Origin: Lumnitzera littorea
Taxonomy: Eukaryota > Streptophyta > Magnoliopsida > Myrtales > Combretaceae
NCBI GenBank assembly: GCA_024138015.1
Contig: JAMXBB010000003.1
Location: 37,198,878 to 37,262,877, forward strand
Direction: 5' to 3'
Length of the DNA stretch: 64,000 bases
Position 1 is the stretch's first letter, and every line of letters begins with the position of its first letter. The notes under the pieces are model-generated. The model did not search any database and was not told the DNA's origin. It was given only the letters and a program-made list of their open reading frames with translations. Positions 9,984 through 23,829 of the stretch are shown one piece after another. A program made the translations under genes and the position numbers.

Positions 9984-12900
9984 TATAAGTCTCGCAATCA
10001 AGTGTTTAAGGTTTGTATCATAAAATTTAGGATGATTGGGTAAGTTGTTCAATTGAGTCCAAATTAGTCCAAATTTTATGACATAGCTAGGAATATTAGT
10101 AAAAGTGATTCCATGAGTTTGGATTCAGAAAAATAAATAATGAAATAATTAATTATTATAATATTGAGTTATATATATATTATGCATTATTTATCGGAAA
10201 TACATAAAATAACTTTCGATAATTAACGAATTAATAGAAATAAATTATATGTACATTAAAAATCATAAAATAACTTAAATAATATTTAGGATTATTTATT
10301 TGTATCATATATATATTTACATGTAAGTAAAAATATGCGAAATTACTTAAAATACTCAAAACATGTTAAAATAATACTAAATAATTAAAATTTTTCATAA
10401 AAAATTAAATAAAAATCAAGAAAAATATGAAAAAGTAAAGAAAATTCCAAAATAAGGGCATGGCATGCTGTGATTTAAAGAGAAAATAATAACCAATAAA
10501 AACAGGCCAAATGGAAAATGAAAAAGGAAGAGATAAGGGACATATGAAAATTGGAAATTAAAAGAAAAACCATAAACTCATTACATCACACTTCATTTTG
10601 GTCAATTGGAAACTAGAAAAATAAAAATTTGAGAGAGCTTATGAAGAGAGGAGAGAGTATTTTTACAAAAACAAAATAGTATGCAATTATGACTTATAAA
10701 AGGAACCCACATTCAACGACTACCTAGAGAGGAACAGCCACCACCACTAGACAATGGACCCTACGCTTGGAGCCACCAACAAGGGTGGAGCCACCATTGG
10801 TGGTTAGAAGCCTTATAACTGGTAAGTTTTGATTTCCCTTCCAAATTTGTTTAATTTATTAAAAATATCAAATATATATGAAAAATTATAAAATTTGATA
10901 TTTTAGTATGTATATTTAGGAAAAAAAAAAATATCATTTTGATAAATTTAGACCTTAGGATATACTATTCTTAAGAAATGATTAAACTCAAGCTAATTTT
11001 CGATTTAAATTTAAATGACTTTAATGATATAGTCTTAACTTTAAAATTTGTTTATAGACTATTTAGAATATATATTACAGTGCTATGAAGATTTTTTCTT
11101 AAATTTAATTTTCTAAATTTTTATTTAAATTTTAGGCCTTAAAATCATCCATAAAAGGCAATATTTAGGCTTAATTTTGTAATTTAATGTTAATTTAGTA
11201 AAAATTCTGATTTAATATGTAATTAGGTATTTTAGGATCTTAATTGCTAATATGGGATGATATTTATAATGTTTAAGGTGTTAGATGTATGTATTATGTG
11301 TATTATGTAGTAAATATGTAATAAGTAAAATGATATATTTTAACTTAATTTTGTGATTTTAGGGTTAATTAGGTATAAATTCTAATTTAGGATATAATTA
11401 GACATTTTGATATGTTATTGGATCATAAAGGTGATATATGTAGTGTTAGAAGTGTTAAATAGGTGATATAAGTATATAATAAGTAATAATATATAATATG
11501 TGTATATATGAATTAAATGGGTAGAAAATATTAGGTAAAAATTAATGGTATTATAATATTTGAAATATGATATACATCTAATTTGGAATGTGAATTTACA
11601 AAATTATATGAAAAATATAAGTTATTCTCACATCGAGAGTTAATTTGATAGTTAAATTAGGTATATAGTATATTACACAGATCAAAATACTAGTTAGATA
11701 TTAAATACGAGATTTAAGATACTCAAGTGTAATGTAACTAATTTCACATAATGGTAAGAAATAAGTTCTTAAGGTTCGCATATAAAACTCATAATCAGAA
11801 ACCGAATTACAACCTCATTTAGAAATCGATTTGAAAACTAAATCAGAACCTAGCCTAAATTATGAATAATTGTAAGAGACTTAAAAACCTAAATAATTAA
11901 GTATATTAAAACCCTAAACTGAAGATAACATAAAGAATTACATAATAAAACTTATATAGGATAGTTATATGGGTACTAAAATAACCTTTGTATTATAGGG
12001 ATTATTGACGACGGCCTGCACAAGTCGCACCTTGTGTGTTCAAGTGGGAAGTCCAAGTAAGTTAGAATCGATACTTTACTATATTTTGAAGTACTATTTT
12101 ATGATACTCGAAGGCTTGAGATTATACTTGATTGTATTTGTTAGATAGTTAATTATGCGCATGCTTGTGTGTACGTGTTTCTTAATGTGATTATATAATT
12201 CTAGTTTGATGTTCTGGATTGAAATATGTGTGATTTGTATAAAATCTGTGAACATCTTAAACTGGATTTAGTCAAATGTAAGACTTATAAGTCTAAAATG
12301 AATCTGCATAGCAACCCAATAGGAGAAACATTTAGGGTTCTTCGATCAAATATCAACCTTTTCAAATGGGATAGTGATAGATAGCATAATGGGTTCCTTC
12401 TTCATCCTTAGTTGAACTAAGTGATAAAAGAGGAGGTCACGGCAAGGTGAAGTCAATGGTTCAAAGTGAGTCATGCGAAGAGTAATATCCTTATTGCATA
12501 AGCCTAGGTTTGGTTGTAAGCTATTGAAATGTGCGCAAAACTCTTCAACACAAATTAGAGGGAGTGAAATTTCTCTAATTTCATAATGGACCAGATAACA
12601 TTGTGCGATGACATTTGCTTGTACATACATTGCATATATCTAATTTGGATTATAACTTTATTATACTTAATATATAGTTTTAAGTTTTTGTTCCAACTTA
12701 CTAAGTGGTTAGTTTCTCATATCCTTATAAATGTTATTGTAGGCACTAGTTAAGAAGCGGTTATATAACTACCATAAAGTTGGCAACTACTGAATCCTAA
12801 CGAGTGAGGATATAAAATTGAGGATCAATTATACTCTCAAGTTTGGATTTTATCTTTAAAGCTTTTAGTATCAATTTATATATTATTTAAGAAGATTATG

Positions 12901-15900
12901 ATTAAGTTACTAAATGTAAACCTTACAAATTTTATATTTTAGATTTAGAATTAAATTTGAAGAACCAATAGTATTCCTTTGGCTCAAACAAACCAAATAA
13001 ATTAAAACTAAGAAAATTTTAAATTGGAACCTTAAAAATGAACTCGAAAAGAAAAAACCTTAGAGATAAAGTTCTATGAACCCTGATAGCATACAAAGAC
13101 TCTAAACCTAAGTACCCATGATTATAAATTAAAAATCTGAATTGAATAAAAACTCTAAACCCTAAACCCTAGAGTAGTGAAACCTTTTATTAAACTTTAA
13201 ATGCAATTAAAACCCTAAATTGAAACATATTACTTAAATTATGTAAATTGCATAAACTCGATAATAAAGGGTAGGAGATATCTACAATTGGTAACGATTA
13301 GTCAAATTAAGTCAATTAAGGTAATAAATTAATGGGATTACTAATTTATCCCAAATGATATATTTTCCCTAAAAGTAACACTAAAATTGTAAGCGTATCT
13401 TCAAAGCCCTTAAACCCTCATAAAACCCTAAAACAAGAGAAGCCCTAAAATGAATTGGAAACTATAATTTAGTATTAAAAACTTTAATTTAATTAATAAA
13501 CTCTAATTATATAACCACATTATTAATTAACTACTAATAATTCACTAAATTACTAGAGTAGCCTTAATTTACCTTTTGAAATTGTAATCGATTAGCGATA
13601 ATTGATTCCAACCCTTAGAAACCCTAAATTTATTTGATAAAATGATCTAATGGGCTTGATTAACTTAATTAAATATAAAAAATCTTAAAGTATGTGTAAC
13701 TATGGTCATCTACACTAGTAATTAGAGTTGTAAGCCTAAATTGCATTCTAATCATCTATACGTATTCAAGCATCATAATTAGCTAAAGATAATTCAATTA
13801 ACTATATAGGATAAGATAATTAATTGGGAAAACAAGGGACCACTCACCTTTAGTAGACAAACCATTGCCTCAATTGGCAAAAATCATAAAAAGCAAATTG
13901 GTCCCTACTTATGCTTATATCATGTAACCAAGAATAGAAGAGATTTGTTCTCCACTATACCTACTCATAATCAACCCCTTTTTGACCTATTCATCCGCAT
14001 TTTACTTCATTTTCTTCCTTAGAATAAATCCTAGAAACATTCACTAAACACACATTCAAAAACAAAAGAAAAACAAGAAGTAAGGAAACAAGAGTAAGCT
14101 TCTCGAATCTGGCTGTGCACTTGAACGTCCCAAGCTATAACTCTCCACCACCACCTCCAAATGACACAAAACCACTTGCATTTGAATTCTCTTTCTTCCC
14201 CTTTTCTTGCCAACAAACATCTTTTACCAAAGGAGTTTGTTTCATTTTCCAAAAATGAAGTGAAATGAGACCATTCAAATTTCCATCGAGGTAAACTTGC
14301 ACCTTGCCAACTTTTCTTGTAATTTGAGTTTATGAGCATGGTGCTCAGGCTTAATAACTAAGGAAAAAAATTATTGAAATGCCACCTTTGTTTACCATGT
14401 TTACATGCCCATACATGTGCATTTTCTTAGATTTCTAATGTAGTAAACATGTTACGTATAACTTTAGAAGTATATAAGTTGTAGTAAGATGATAAGTTAA
14501 AGAAAAGTAGAAGAATCATCATCCTATCTTCATTCCTATGCTAGGGCCAAAACATGTATGTATATCCCCACGATATTTTTTATTTCTCATATTTATTTTG
14601 GTAAGAAATGGTTTTAGGTGCATTTTAGTGATATTTTGATGCATGTTTTAGTAAGTTAAATATATGATATATAGAAAGCTATAGGAAATCATCTTAGACA
14701 ACCCCAAACATGTTGAACAACTTGCTGTAAAATGTTTATTAATGGGTTAATCACATGATTAATTAAAGATAATTAGGATTTATGGCATAATCTTACAAGA
14801 TAAGAAACTAAACAAAGTCTATAGTAAGTAGTTAAGCCTAAAATGGACAATAGGCTTAGAAAAACCCACTTGAGTAAAATGGGTCATTTAATCATTTTAG
14901 TAAACTATTAGGCCCATTGAATTAGAATAAAGTCAAGATATGAGCCATATAATATGAACTAGGCCTAAATTTAACTAAAATGCCCACAAACCAAGCCTTA
15001 AACCCAATCACTCATGACCAGATCTATAACTTATGAAAAGTAGACTAAACTTAGGGTAAATGATGAGCTTAAGTCTAAAAAGGTAAGTAGAATTGGGCTT
15101 AAGGCCCTAAATTGCAAAATAAGCCTAAAGAACCTTAAGAAAACCAAAATACAAGGCTAAATAATACATGACCAGATCTAAACCTAACTTAAAAAGATTC
15201 AAAGGAAGATATTCAAAAGGCCTACTAAACCTTAAGGCACATTTAAGACATTCACCATAGGCCCCTTAATGAGTTGAAGCCTTAAACTTAAGAAAAGAGC
15301 CCGTTTAGGCTCATAAGAGCAACACAAAGGCCCAAGATGAAAATTTAAAGTGTTGGGCAAAAAAAGTTCACAAAAATACTTGAAGGGAAACCTAAAATAT
15401 CAAATGTAAGGCCTAAGATAAAAAACTAAGCCTAAAGCTCAAAACAAAGCCTAAACCCTAAAGTGACCAAATTCAACATTTGGGTACATGAACTTGTAAG
15501 ACTCAAATAGAAAACTTGTTGACTTTAAAGCCAAAAATGACCTTGCCAAATGAAAGAACACTAAAAAAAATGACTAAATCGACTATAAGAATGCAAAAAA
15601 TGGACTTAAAATAAAGAATTTAGAGCGAAAACAAGTTTTAACCGTACTTAGGAATCAGGGTAATCTTCAGTAATTAGGTAGACTTTTAGGTTCTTGAAGA
15701 AACCTTCTTCCAATTACTTATATATATGTTATTATTATGTTTTAGGTGGCTTAATTTCTAAATTAGGAATCCCGAAGTTTAGGACAAGTAAGCAAGTAGG
15801 CCAGGTGGAGAAGTTTCGATGAACTGCTACTTGCTTGTGTTTGATAATTGTTTGATGTTCTACTGCTTGCCCATGGTTGTCTATTGAGTGACTAATTGTT

Positions 15901-16905
15901 CTGTATGCTAAACATCCATGTGATCACCTTATTAAAATTGGTAAGTTTAAATATTTAGCCAAATTAACTAGATATACCTATCATATGTCTATGACCTATT
16001 AATTGTGGACTGTGGTGTCTATAGCTTTGCTGAGTTTTTTGAAAAATTAGCTAAAATACATTTTTGAAATGCTTTACAATTCAAAGAAAAATTTATCATC
16101 TTAGTGAGTACTCATAATAGTCTCTTGTGACATTTTACTTGTTGAGGCAAAGCTAGTAGACCATCTCCAGTTGATTGATAGCGAGTAGCCTAAGTTGGGA
16201 CTTACATGATTTAGCCTATAGGGCATTATATGGACTTGTTGATAGTGAGCTTGTAAGGCGTTGTGTCGATTGTTGATAGTGGATAGCCCTAAATGGGGTC
16301 CACTTAATTTATTAGTATGGTATTCTCGACTAGGGTAATAGTTGAGTTCCATCTGTTGGGATTGTGATAGACAAACTCATTGAGCTATGATAGATCTTTA
16401 TAATATTTAGTAACTCTTGATGTTGTAAAAGTTTAATTATTTCGTCTTATTGTTTGGTAGGTGATTCCAACTCTCTACGATCTTGGTGGATTATGGATTA
16501 TTAGGTTACCCTAGTTGCTTATATAAATAAGTAAATGTAAGTGAAATGAATAAGCACCTTTAGAAACTTAATAGTTAGAGTCTTGTAATTTCTAACTTGC
16601 AAGGCATTCTTTATATCATGGGTGCATACGTGATATGAAGATTTTAGGAGAAATTACTAAGGCTTCCTATGGGGCGTTGCACTAAATCTTGTAAACATAC
16701 TCATGTTATTATAGTGTAAATGTATATTTTTCATAATTTCATAGTTAAATAACGTGTTTAATTTATAAACTGTTTACTTCAAAGCGAGTTAGTTATGGAC
16801 GCCTTATGCAAATAAGGTCTAACATAACGATTGTAAGATTAGCTTATATCCTAAAATGGTTTGCATGGTGGGACTATTATGACTTTATTACTTTGAGATG
16901 TAACA
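9984..16905. mobile_element. 6.9-kb non-coding insertion in the LINE, LARD-like or nested LTR element
   Basis: The LINE in copy B is continuous through the sequence GACCTCTATAAAGC, while here 6.9 kb separates GACCT (9979-9983) from AACCTCTATAAAG (16906 onward). This gives a 5-bp target duplication with one mismatch. The insert starts TATAAGTCTC, possibly a TG start decayed to TA, and ends TAACA. I see no gag or pol motif on either strand. Stretches near 10690-10830, 12000-12860 and (on the minus strand) 13900-14350 resemble transcribed LTR sequence, which suggests long LTRs or a nest with an inverted member. Internal LTR borders are not resolved, and ORFs at 12346-12630, 14031-14339 and 16101-16352 have no recognisable domain. 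Confidence 0.6.
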
Positions 16906-16910
16906 AACCT

Positions 16911-19636
16911 CTATAAAGCTTTTAATTCCCTTGAGTGGGGTTTTATTCATTAGTCCTTGAAATCATTAAGTTTTCCTCTTTGGTGGATAAAATTGATTTT
17001 GAGTTGCCTCATGGAATCCTTACATAAAGTCTTAATGAATGGTAAGCCTTTATAAGCTTTCCTTCCCAGTAGGGCAATTCGTTAGGGAGATTATATTTCT
17101 CTTTATTTATTTATTTTATGTCTTGAGATGTTGTGTAGGAAAATTGAAAGTGAGGTCCAAAATAAGAGCAGGGAACCAATTCAAATTAGAGGCACTAACA
17201 TCCTTTTCTCCCATCTAATGTTTGCTGATGATGTTGTGCTTTATGCAACTGCTTTTGAAGAAAATGCAAGGGAAATTAATCAAATTCTAGATTAGTTCTC
17301 TAAAACTCTGGGCCTATCTACCAATAGAAGCAAATCAAGAGTTTTCTTCTCAAGAAACACCCCTCATAATCTTAAGAAAACTATTGTGGACATATTAGGA
17401 ATGGAATAGCTTAAATCCTTTAGATGATATTTGGGATATTTGTTAGATAAGGGCCAAAAACCAAAAGCTATAGACTTCAATTTTATTATAAAAAAAAGGT
17501 TCACCAAATGCTATCTGGTTCGAAGGCAAGGACCTTAAGCATGGCTAATAGAATAATATTGGCCAAATATATCCTGTAGGCTCTTCCCACTTATTACATG
17601 CAGATGGGTCAATTTCCTAAGTTTGTTATTGATAAATTAACCCAGATCATCAATCATTTTTTGAAGGTAGGAATAATAGAAAAAAGAGCTATTTACTAGG
17701 TTAATTGGGAATAAGTGGCAAGGATAATAAGGGATGGGGGACAAGGACTTTTAAATCTACATGCAAGAAACAAAGCTTTTGTTATATAAAGATTTTTTAA
17801 CTTGCAGCAGAAGCAAACCCCATGCACTACTCTTGTTAAAGGTAAATATAAAAAACTAAGTCACCAAGAGCATGCTATTAAAATTCTTTATTCTTTCTTT
17901 GCAAAGGAATTAATTGACAACAAGATATTGTGTAGCATTCCCTCTATGTAATTTTAGGTAATGTAGAAACACGTTTTTGGTGGGATACATGGACTAGACT
18001 AAGATCAATTAGGAGGCTCTTCCAAGGACCCTTAAACAACAAAATGAAAGCCTTACTATCTATGATTGCTAGACTTCATTAACCAGCTAGTGTGAAGAGA
18101 GTTTAGACTAGCTAGTGTGAAGAAAGTTTAGGCTTTGCTATATCAAAGTATCTCTATTCAATGATTGGCCTTATTATTTTAGATGTCAATAAAGAGGATT
18201 AGACTAACAATTCAAGATATACATCTCTCACTACTCCTTAAAAAGAATACTAGCTCAGATGTTAAATGGGTTTGGCATACAATTCTCCTTCCAAAAGTCA
18301 AGGTCTTCCCATGGAGACTTTATAGAAATACCTTGCCAACTTTTGAAAACTTAAGATAGAAGGGCATTCATATTTACAATTCATGTTATAGATGTGGTGC
18401 AAATGAGCATTTAGTACATATTTTTCTCTCGTGTCCCTATATATTTCCAATTGTCTCTCTATGGAAAATTGTTGCAAGTCACAACTTAACTTCACAAACT
18501 GCTTTTTTCAATTAGATTAAAGCTAATTGCCATATCAAAAGAGCTAAGTTGAGTCAAACCCTTCCTCAAAAACCTTTTGGCTTTACCATTATGCTTTAAA
18601 GCATTTGGTATGCTAGGAATTATATAGTCATCATGTGAGCAATTTATCTTAAACATTAATGCAGGATATTAGAGCTCAAACACATGAATTATGGGTACAT
18701 TTGAAACATACAAAAAAATCTTCAAAATTGAAATACAAAGCCTCCATTAGATACCTCCAAAGCATGATTGGGTATGTCTACAAACGAATGGCACAGTCCT
18801 TTAGAATACGATCAAAGCAACATTAGGTGGTGTTGTTAGAGATTTTACAAGGCGATAGATCTTTAGGTTTGCAAAAAAGCTTGGTAACTTAAGCATTTGA
18901 TATATTGAGCTCTAGGGTTTGTATTAGGGCCTTAAGTATTACATTGAGAGAGGCTTTAAGAATATTGAAATTCGATTAGACTTTGTTGTAGCTACTTGTC
19001 TACTAAATGAAAAAGCTAATGTAAATTTTTCTTTTCATCATGTTGTTTATGCTTGTAAGGAAAGCTATTCTAGCTCTAGGAGTGGAAGATTGAAGCAATT
19101 CCTAGAGAACTAAACAAAGTGGCTAATGCATTGGCAAGGTGGATTTAATTAGATGATCAAGAGTGTGTTTTGTTTCCCTACCTCCTGTATTTTGTTTATC
19201 CTTGCTTTTGTAGGACATTTCCTCTTATGACATGCATAAAAAGACCATGTTACTTGATATGTCAAGTTTGGATAATATATACTTAGTGAATTTAGTAAAC
19301 TCCAAAGCTATAAGCTCTTGTATTGTAATGCCTAATCCCTCTTACCATGGTTGTCAAAATCACAATTGTACTATTCATTTAAACTTATAGAATCATATAG
19401 AACCGGTAAAATAGTAAACTTATAAAATTGTAAATTAAAATTTATAATTTTACTAAAAGTTTATACTTTAACGATATTGCATCTATTTTAATTAAGAAAA
19501 ATAACATAAAATTATAAATTTGTAAAATTGTACATTTGACTCATGATTTTAATAGCCATACCTTTTATGGTTAGTCTTTTATTTTTATTATTAATAATAT
19601 ATTCTTATTAGCCCCCTCCAAAAAAAAAAAAAAAGC
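16911..19636 (+). pseudogene. L1-type LINE, copy A, 3' part (RT core, zinc finger, RNase H, poly(A))
   Basis: The RT catalytic block FADDVVLYA is at 17221-17247, followed by a conserved SKSRVFFSRN segment. Near 18380-18430 a zinc-binding motif reads CYRCGANEHLVHIFLSC, as in plant LINE ORF2 proteins. About 18770-19150 encodes a decayed C-terminal RNase H (GGVVRD, then GLKYYIERG and FHHVVY), a hallmark of many plant L1 elements. The 3' end is an A tract at 19621-19635. Many stops are present; a short local duplication lies near 18075-18130. Copy B is closely collinear apart from the MITE-like insertion at 19347. Confidence 0.82.
19347..19559. mobile_element. 213-bp MITE-like insertion, absent from copy B
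   Basis: The left end ATGGTTGTCAAAATCA and the right end, reverse-complemented to ATGGCTATTAAAATCA, form an imperfect terminal inverted repeat with only a few mismatches. The interior is AT-rich and non-coding. ACC lies on both sides (19344-19346 and 19560-19562) as a possible 3-bp target duplication. The empty site is visible in copy B near 54050. The superfamily is uncertain. Confidence 0.62.
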
Positions 19637-20307
19637 ACGGGGTGTTCAAAACTATCTTGAAATGATTAAAAAAATTTAGTCATGTTTAGAGGGTTTATAC
19701 ATTATGAAACTAAATGTACATTATTTTTTGTTAGATTTAGATATGTAATTAAACACTACTTCTAGTGAATTTTAATGAAATATGCTATTTTGAAAAAATA
19801 ATATTATAAGAAACTAATCTTTGTTAGAATTAGAGATATTGTTTCTTAACCGAAAGTCTCTCCTTCACTACCCCTTACTCATCCTTTGGCAGTGATTTCT
19901 CACCTTCTCTTCATTTGAGGCAAGAGCACCAGTGGAAATGGGAGGAAGAAGGCCAATTTTGTCATTCATAATGGAAACAAAGATATCGGTACTTCACCTC
20001 TTTCTTGGACTTGGTTGGTAAGTTTTATTAAGCATTGGAAATAAGGGATTTATAAGATAGAAGATAATTTCTTTTTAAACTTGAAAGGGAGTAATAAACA
20101 TAATTTCAATTTCAAGCATCCAGATATAATAGAAATTTAACTATATTAACGTTCTAATGAAGAGTACCTTATAAACCCATCAAGAATCCAAAAAAGATAA
20201 TTGGTTTTAGGTTAGATAACCAAACTAAGAACTTGTTGAAGAGGTGAGGTCCCTATATTTTAGCATCTTGTCTATAGCCAAGTTCGTATAAAGGGCACCT
20301 ATGGTAA

Positions 20308-20327
20308 ATATATATATATATATATAT
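20308..20327. repeat. (TA)n microsatellite
   Basis: A run of alternating TA sits near the right edge of copy A. It is not present at the same place in copy B, where an A-rich stretch occurs instead. Confidence 0.8.
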
Positions 20328-20408
20328 CAAGTATTAACATCAAGTGTTATGTATACATGACATGTAAGTATCGATAAACTATTAGCACAAATAATAATGG
20401 ATGGGATT

Positions 20409-23400
20409 ATGACGACCTAAATAGTATCATTATCATGGTAGATCGTCGTATACCATACGAAGATCTACGATCAACCCCCTCATTAATCATAGGTTTTTCA
20501 TATGACACATAAGGCTCCTTCCACTCTATATTACCATTGGATATATAGATGAGTAATATTAGACATATTAACTAAAATTACTCATCAACTTGTAAATTAC
20601 CAAAAATAAAGTGTGGAACGTAGAATTCTACAATATGATATTATAGTACATCAACAATCCATCAAAGTTTGTCATAAGTCTATCATTAGTTTGTCTATTT
20701 ACACAAAAATTTCGCCAACTAAAAGAAATAAACAACTATTGGCCATATTGAACTTCTTTCTTCATTCTCTTAATCACATAACCCCATCCCTGCATGAGAC
20801 TCACTTTGGGCATTCCTCAGCCTGGATGGACGAAGAAATGATTCTGCATCAAAAGAAAGCTATCGGGGTGTAAGCTTACTCTTAGTAGGTTAATCCCCTC
20901 ATCATACTGCACAACAATTTTATTAAATGCACAAACATATAAATGCATGAACACTCAGAATGCCAAACAATACATGCAGCGACCTAAGAATTGCATGCAA
21001 CTCAAAATTACGCCCCTTATAGTTAAGGTTGGAGATAAGTAACCAACATAAACCATCAATCGAGTTCTAGCACTTGGGTATTTATTCCATTTGCACCAAC
21101 GTACTTAAAACAACTCAAACTTATACATAATATGAACAACTTTACTTTCCATATGAAAATACATTTTTCCTTTTTAAAAGATCAAACTTTAAGTTAAAAT
21201 TCCTAAGTCTAATGGTATGGTAGCCTTTGTAATCCGCATCATACACCCTAAACAAAAGTTACAAGACATAGCCCTTCACTAATGGTTAGCATCCTTGAGT
21301 GCCTAGTAAGCCCGATAGTTAGGATGGAGACTCAAATATATAATGATGATATAACTGTTGCCTAATCCTAGTAGGAGCCTTCGCTCATGTGAGCCTCTTC
21401 CCGCCTTCCGCGTAAGGTGGCAATCGGCATAGTTATGAGGAAATTATAAGAAATGTATGACTCATTAAATTCTTTAATCGAATACTTAATTAATTCAATT
21501 CTCATTGTGATCAGACAAATTTCGTTCCATTACAACTATGCATAACCATTATCACAACAATTCCCATTATTATCTAATTAGCAAGTCATGACATTCAATC
21601 ATAACGTCATTCACATGCATTTCTCATATCTTACAAGCATTCAAGTTCATTATATAAATTTAAGTACATCTACATTACAAGTGAAACCAAGTATGAGGTC
21701 ATTAGGAATCATCCACTCGGCTATAGCTGATTAATCGTAGTAGTTTTGGGGTAGGTCATCTTTAATGGTAGGGTCCCTTAAACATTGCAAATATGATATT
21801 ATAAGAATTGAAGTAAAATTAGAAGGCTATCTAAAAATATTTTAAGTTACACTATTAACTTAGTTTTCATATTCTTCCTAATTGAACTTAAAACTTCAAT
21901 TGCGTATAACTTTTTCGTTAAATCTGATTTTTATGATCTTATGGTCAATTTCCATCATTTTCTAGTGTACTTTAACGTGGTGTGGTTAGATTTTCAATAT
22001 GAGACCTACAATTTTGTTCATGGACTAGAACAGTAGCGGTCCTCATGGCTTGGTGTTTTTTTAGGCTTAGTTTGGTTGTTGGACTTTTTGTTATCTTAGA
22101 AAATCTTTTGGGCTTGAGCTTAGGACTTTATTCTAAGCTTAAAACTCTTTTGAAAGTCAGATTTCTATCCTTCTCTCATGATAGAAATTAGGCTACTAAG
22201 CCTTTAACTCACAACCGAGCCCAAGAACTAGAGGGATTGGTAAGGCTAATCCTCCTACTCCAATCAACTCCTACCGAGGCCAAGTTACTTTTTGCTTATG
22301 ATTGCCTTTCTATGCCACGCCGAATGATTGCCCATCTCTTGAAAGTTGTGTGTCGACTTGAAGAATCCCTTGACAATAACCAAACCTCATGCACTTACTC
22401 AATCATGTTTGAGCTGACCACTTACTTAGCATTATTCTTGCTTAGAGGACAAGAGAGCTACCCTACACTAATCCTCAACCACTCCTATTTGGATGAATCC
22501 ACACCTGCTCGACACTCCTATTCGGCCACCCAACCAACTCGTACTGCTTTGTCTACATCCTCCAATAACACTACTAATACATTGCTGCCATGTATTCGGG
22601 ACCACTGGTAGAATATGCTATGCTAATCAATGTTTTTTCGTGAATATTCATTTTTACCTTTTGAATACTTTGTACATTACTTCTTTAGGATAATACACTT
22701 TTTTTTTTCCTTTTTAGGCATGTTGTCCTAAATTCTCAGGTATAAATACCCTTTGTACATATAGCCGCACACCATTAGATTATTATTAATACATTGGATA
22801 TTTTCCTTTCGTAAACATTGTTTATTTACGTTCATTTCACTCTTATCCTATCCCTTAAGTAAGGCTAGGTGATGAGTAACCTCATCGGATGAACTCGTAC
22901 ATCATATCGAGATGTATCATGAGTCTTTAGAAGTTCTACTAATCTATCATATCCTTTAAAGTTATTCGTAGGTTTACTTACTTTCATTTATTTTTGTTCT
23001 CTCACGCATTTCCCATCGCTTCTTTTTCAAGCTTTCGGTAAGCTTGGACCCATTCCTGTGATCAGCCTTGTCTGCTCTAGGCTTAGTTAGTATCATCTCA
23101 TGACCTTGGTGCTATTAAGATTTTCTTGGACTCTTAAGTGAGCTTATGTGGTCAAATGGATTTGTTTTTTGTCTAAACTAAAGTTAGTGAATTTATTAGG
23201 CTTAGGGAGTTTTTTGTTGACTTCTTATGGGATTTAAAAGAACTTTTCTTGATTAATTAAGATGCTGGTCAAATTTTTCTTGAGGGCCCAATTAGAAGTT
23301 CTAGGCTTGTTTTGGATGTTTTTAAGCTCGATTTTGAGTTTTAAGCTTTAAATACTTATTACACTTGCTTTGGTTAGTCTTTTCACTTTGTTTACTTTGT

Positions 23401-23829
23401 TTTATTATATTTTTAAGTGGGTTTTCTTATAGCTCTAGATCTGGTTGGTTGGGTTTATGGGCTTACAACTTGATTTTTCAAATTGTTTCATCATTTTCTT
23501 AAGTTTAGATAGTAAATCAAAAACCTACATGACTTATACTCTAACTTCAACTTAACTTCTTCTCTATAAGAAGATTATTTAGCTTAAGTACTAGCTAAAA
23601 ATTATAGATTACATACTTATCATAAGTTCTATACCTTAGTTTACATCTCAAAGGGTGGATTTCCTCATAAAAATATCACGTAATAGTTTTTCCTTCACCT
23701 AAAGATAGATTTAAGCATATGTAACCCAATAGAAATAAAAATAACATCTAAATACCTTACAAATACTTCACGTCCAATAAGTTATTCTATCATCCATGTA
23801 CACATTTCATGATTTTCTTTGAATAGGTG
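20409..23829. other. Intergenic stretch with LTR-like remnants, no supported gene
   Basis: Homology to copy B ends near 20408. About 20880-21800, read on the minus strand, has the texture of LTR or leader sequence and could belong to the minus-strand gypsy element to its right. About 22000-23100 has LTR-like promoter texture on the plus strand: GGTATAAATACCC near 22739 followed by a run of ATTATTATTAATACATT. The 124-codon ORF at 22237-22611 has no recognisable domain. I could not find paired LTR ends. Confidence 0.35.
22739..22751 (+). promoter_or_regulatory. TATA-like box, possibly in an LTR fragment
   Basis: GGTATAAATACCC is a good plant TATA context, but no downstream gene is recognised. 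It could mark the U3/R boundary of a solo LTR. Confidence 0.25.

Larger units (their letters stand above)
98..20408 (+). repeat. Segmental duplication, copy A
   Basis: This block is collinear and in the same orientation as 42972-54890. Matching landmarks in order are the 3' flank of the Em gene, Em exon 2, intron, exon 1, promoter, a LINE from endonuclease to poly(A), and about 770 bp of shared DNA beyond the tail. After removing insertions private to this copy (600-6829, 9984-16905, 19347-19559), about 6.9 kb remains, which equals copy B without its copia element. Hand-compared stretches differ at about 9-12% of bases, more in places. The match probably continues left of base 1 of this window, so the left edge is not resolved. 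Confidence 0.88.

Noticed and set aside
13153..13172. Interstitial telomere-like CTAAACCCTAAACCCTAG
   Set aside because: Only about two and a half units, within DNA rich in ACCCTAAA-like words; too short to mark a telomere fusion.
14031..14339. 102-codon minus-strand ORF
   Set aside because: Trp/Phe/Cys-rich product without a domain, within the LARD-like insertion.
22237..22611. 124-codon plus-strand ORF
   Set aside because: No recognised domain, overlaps another frame, and lies in LTR-like repeat texture.
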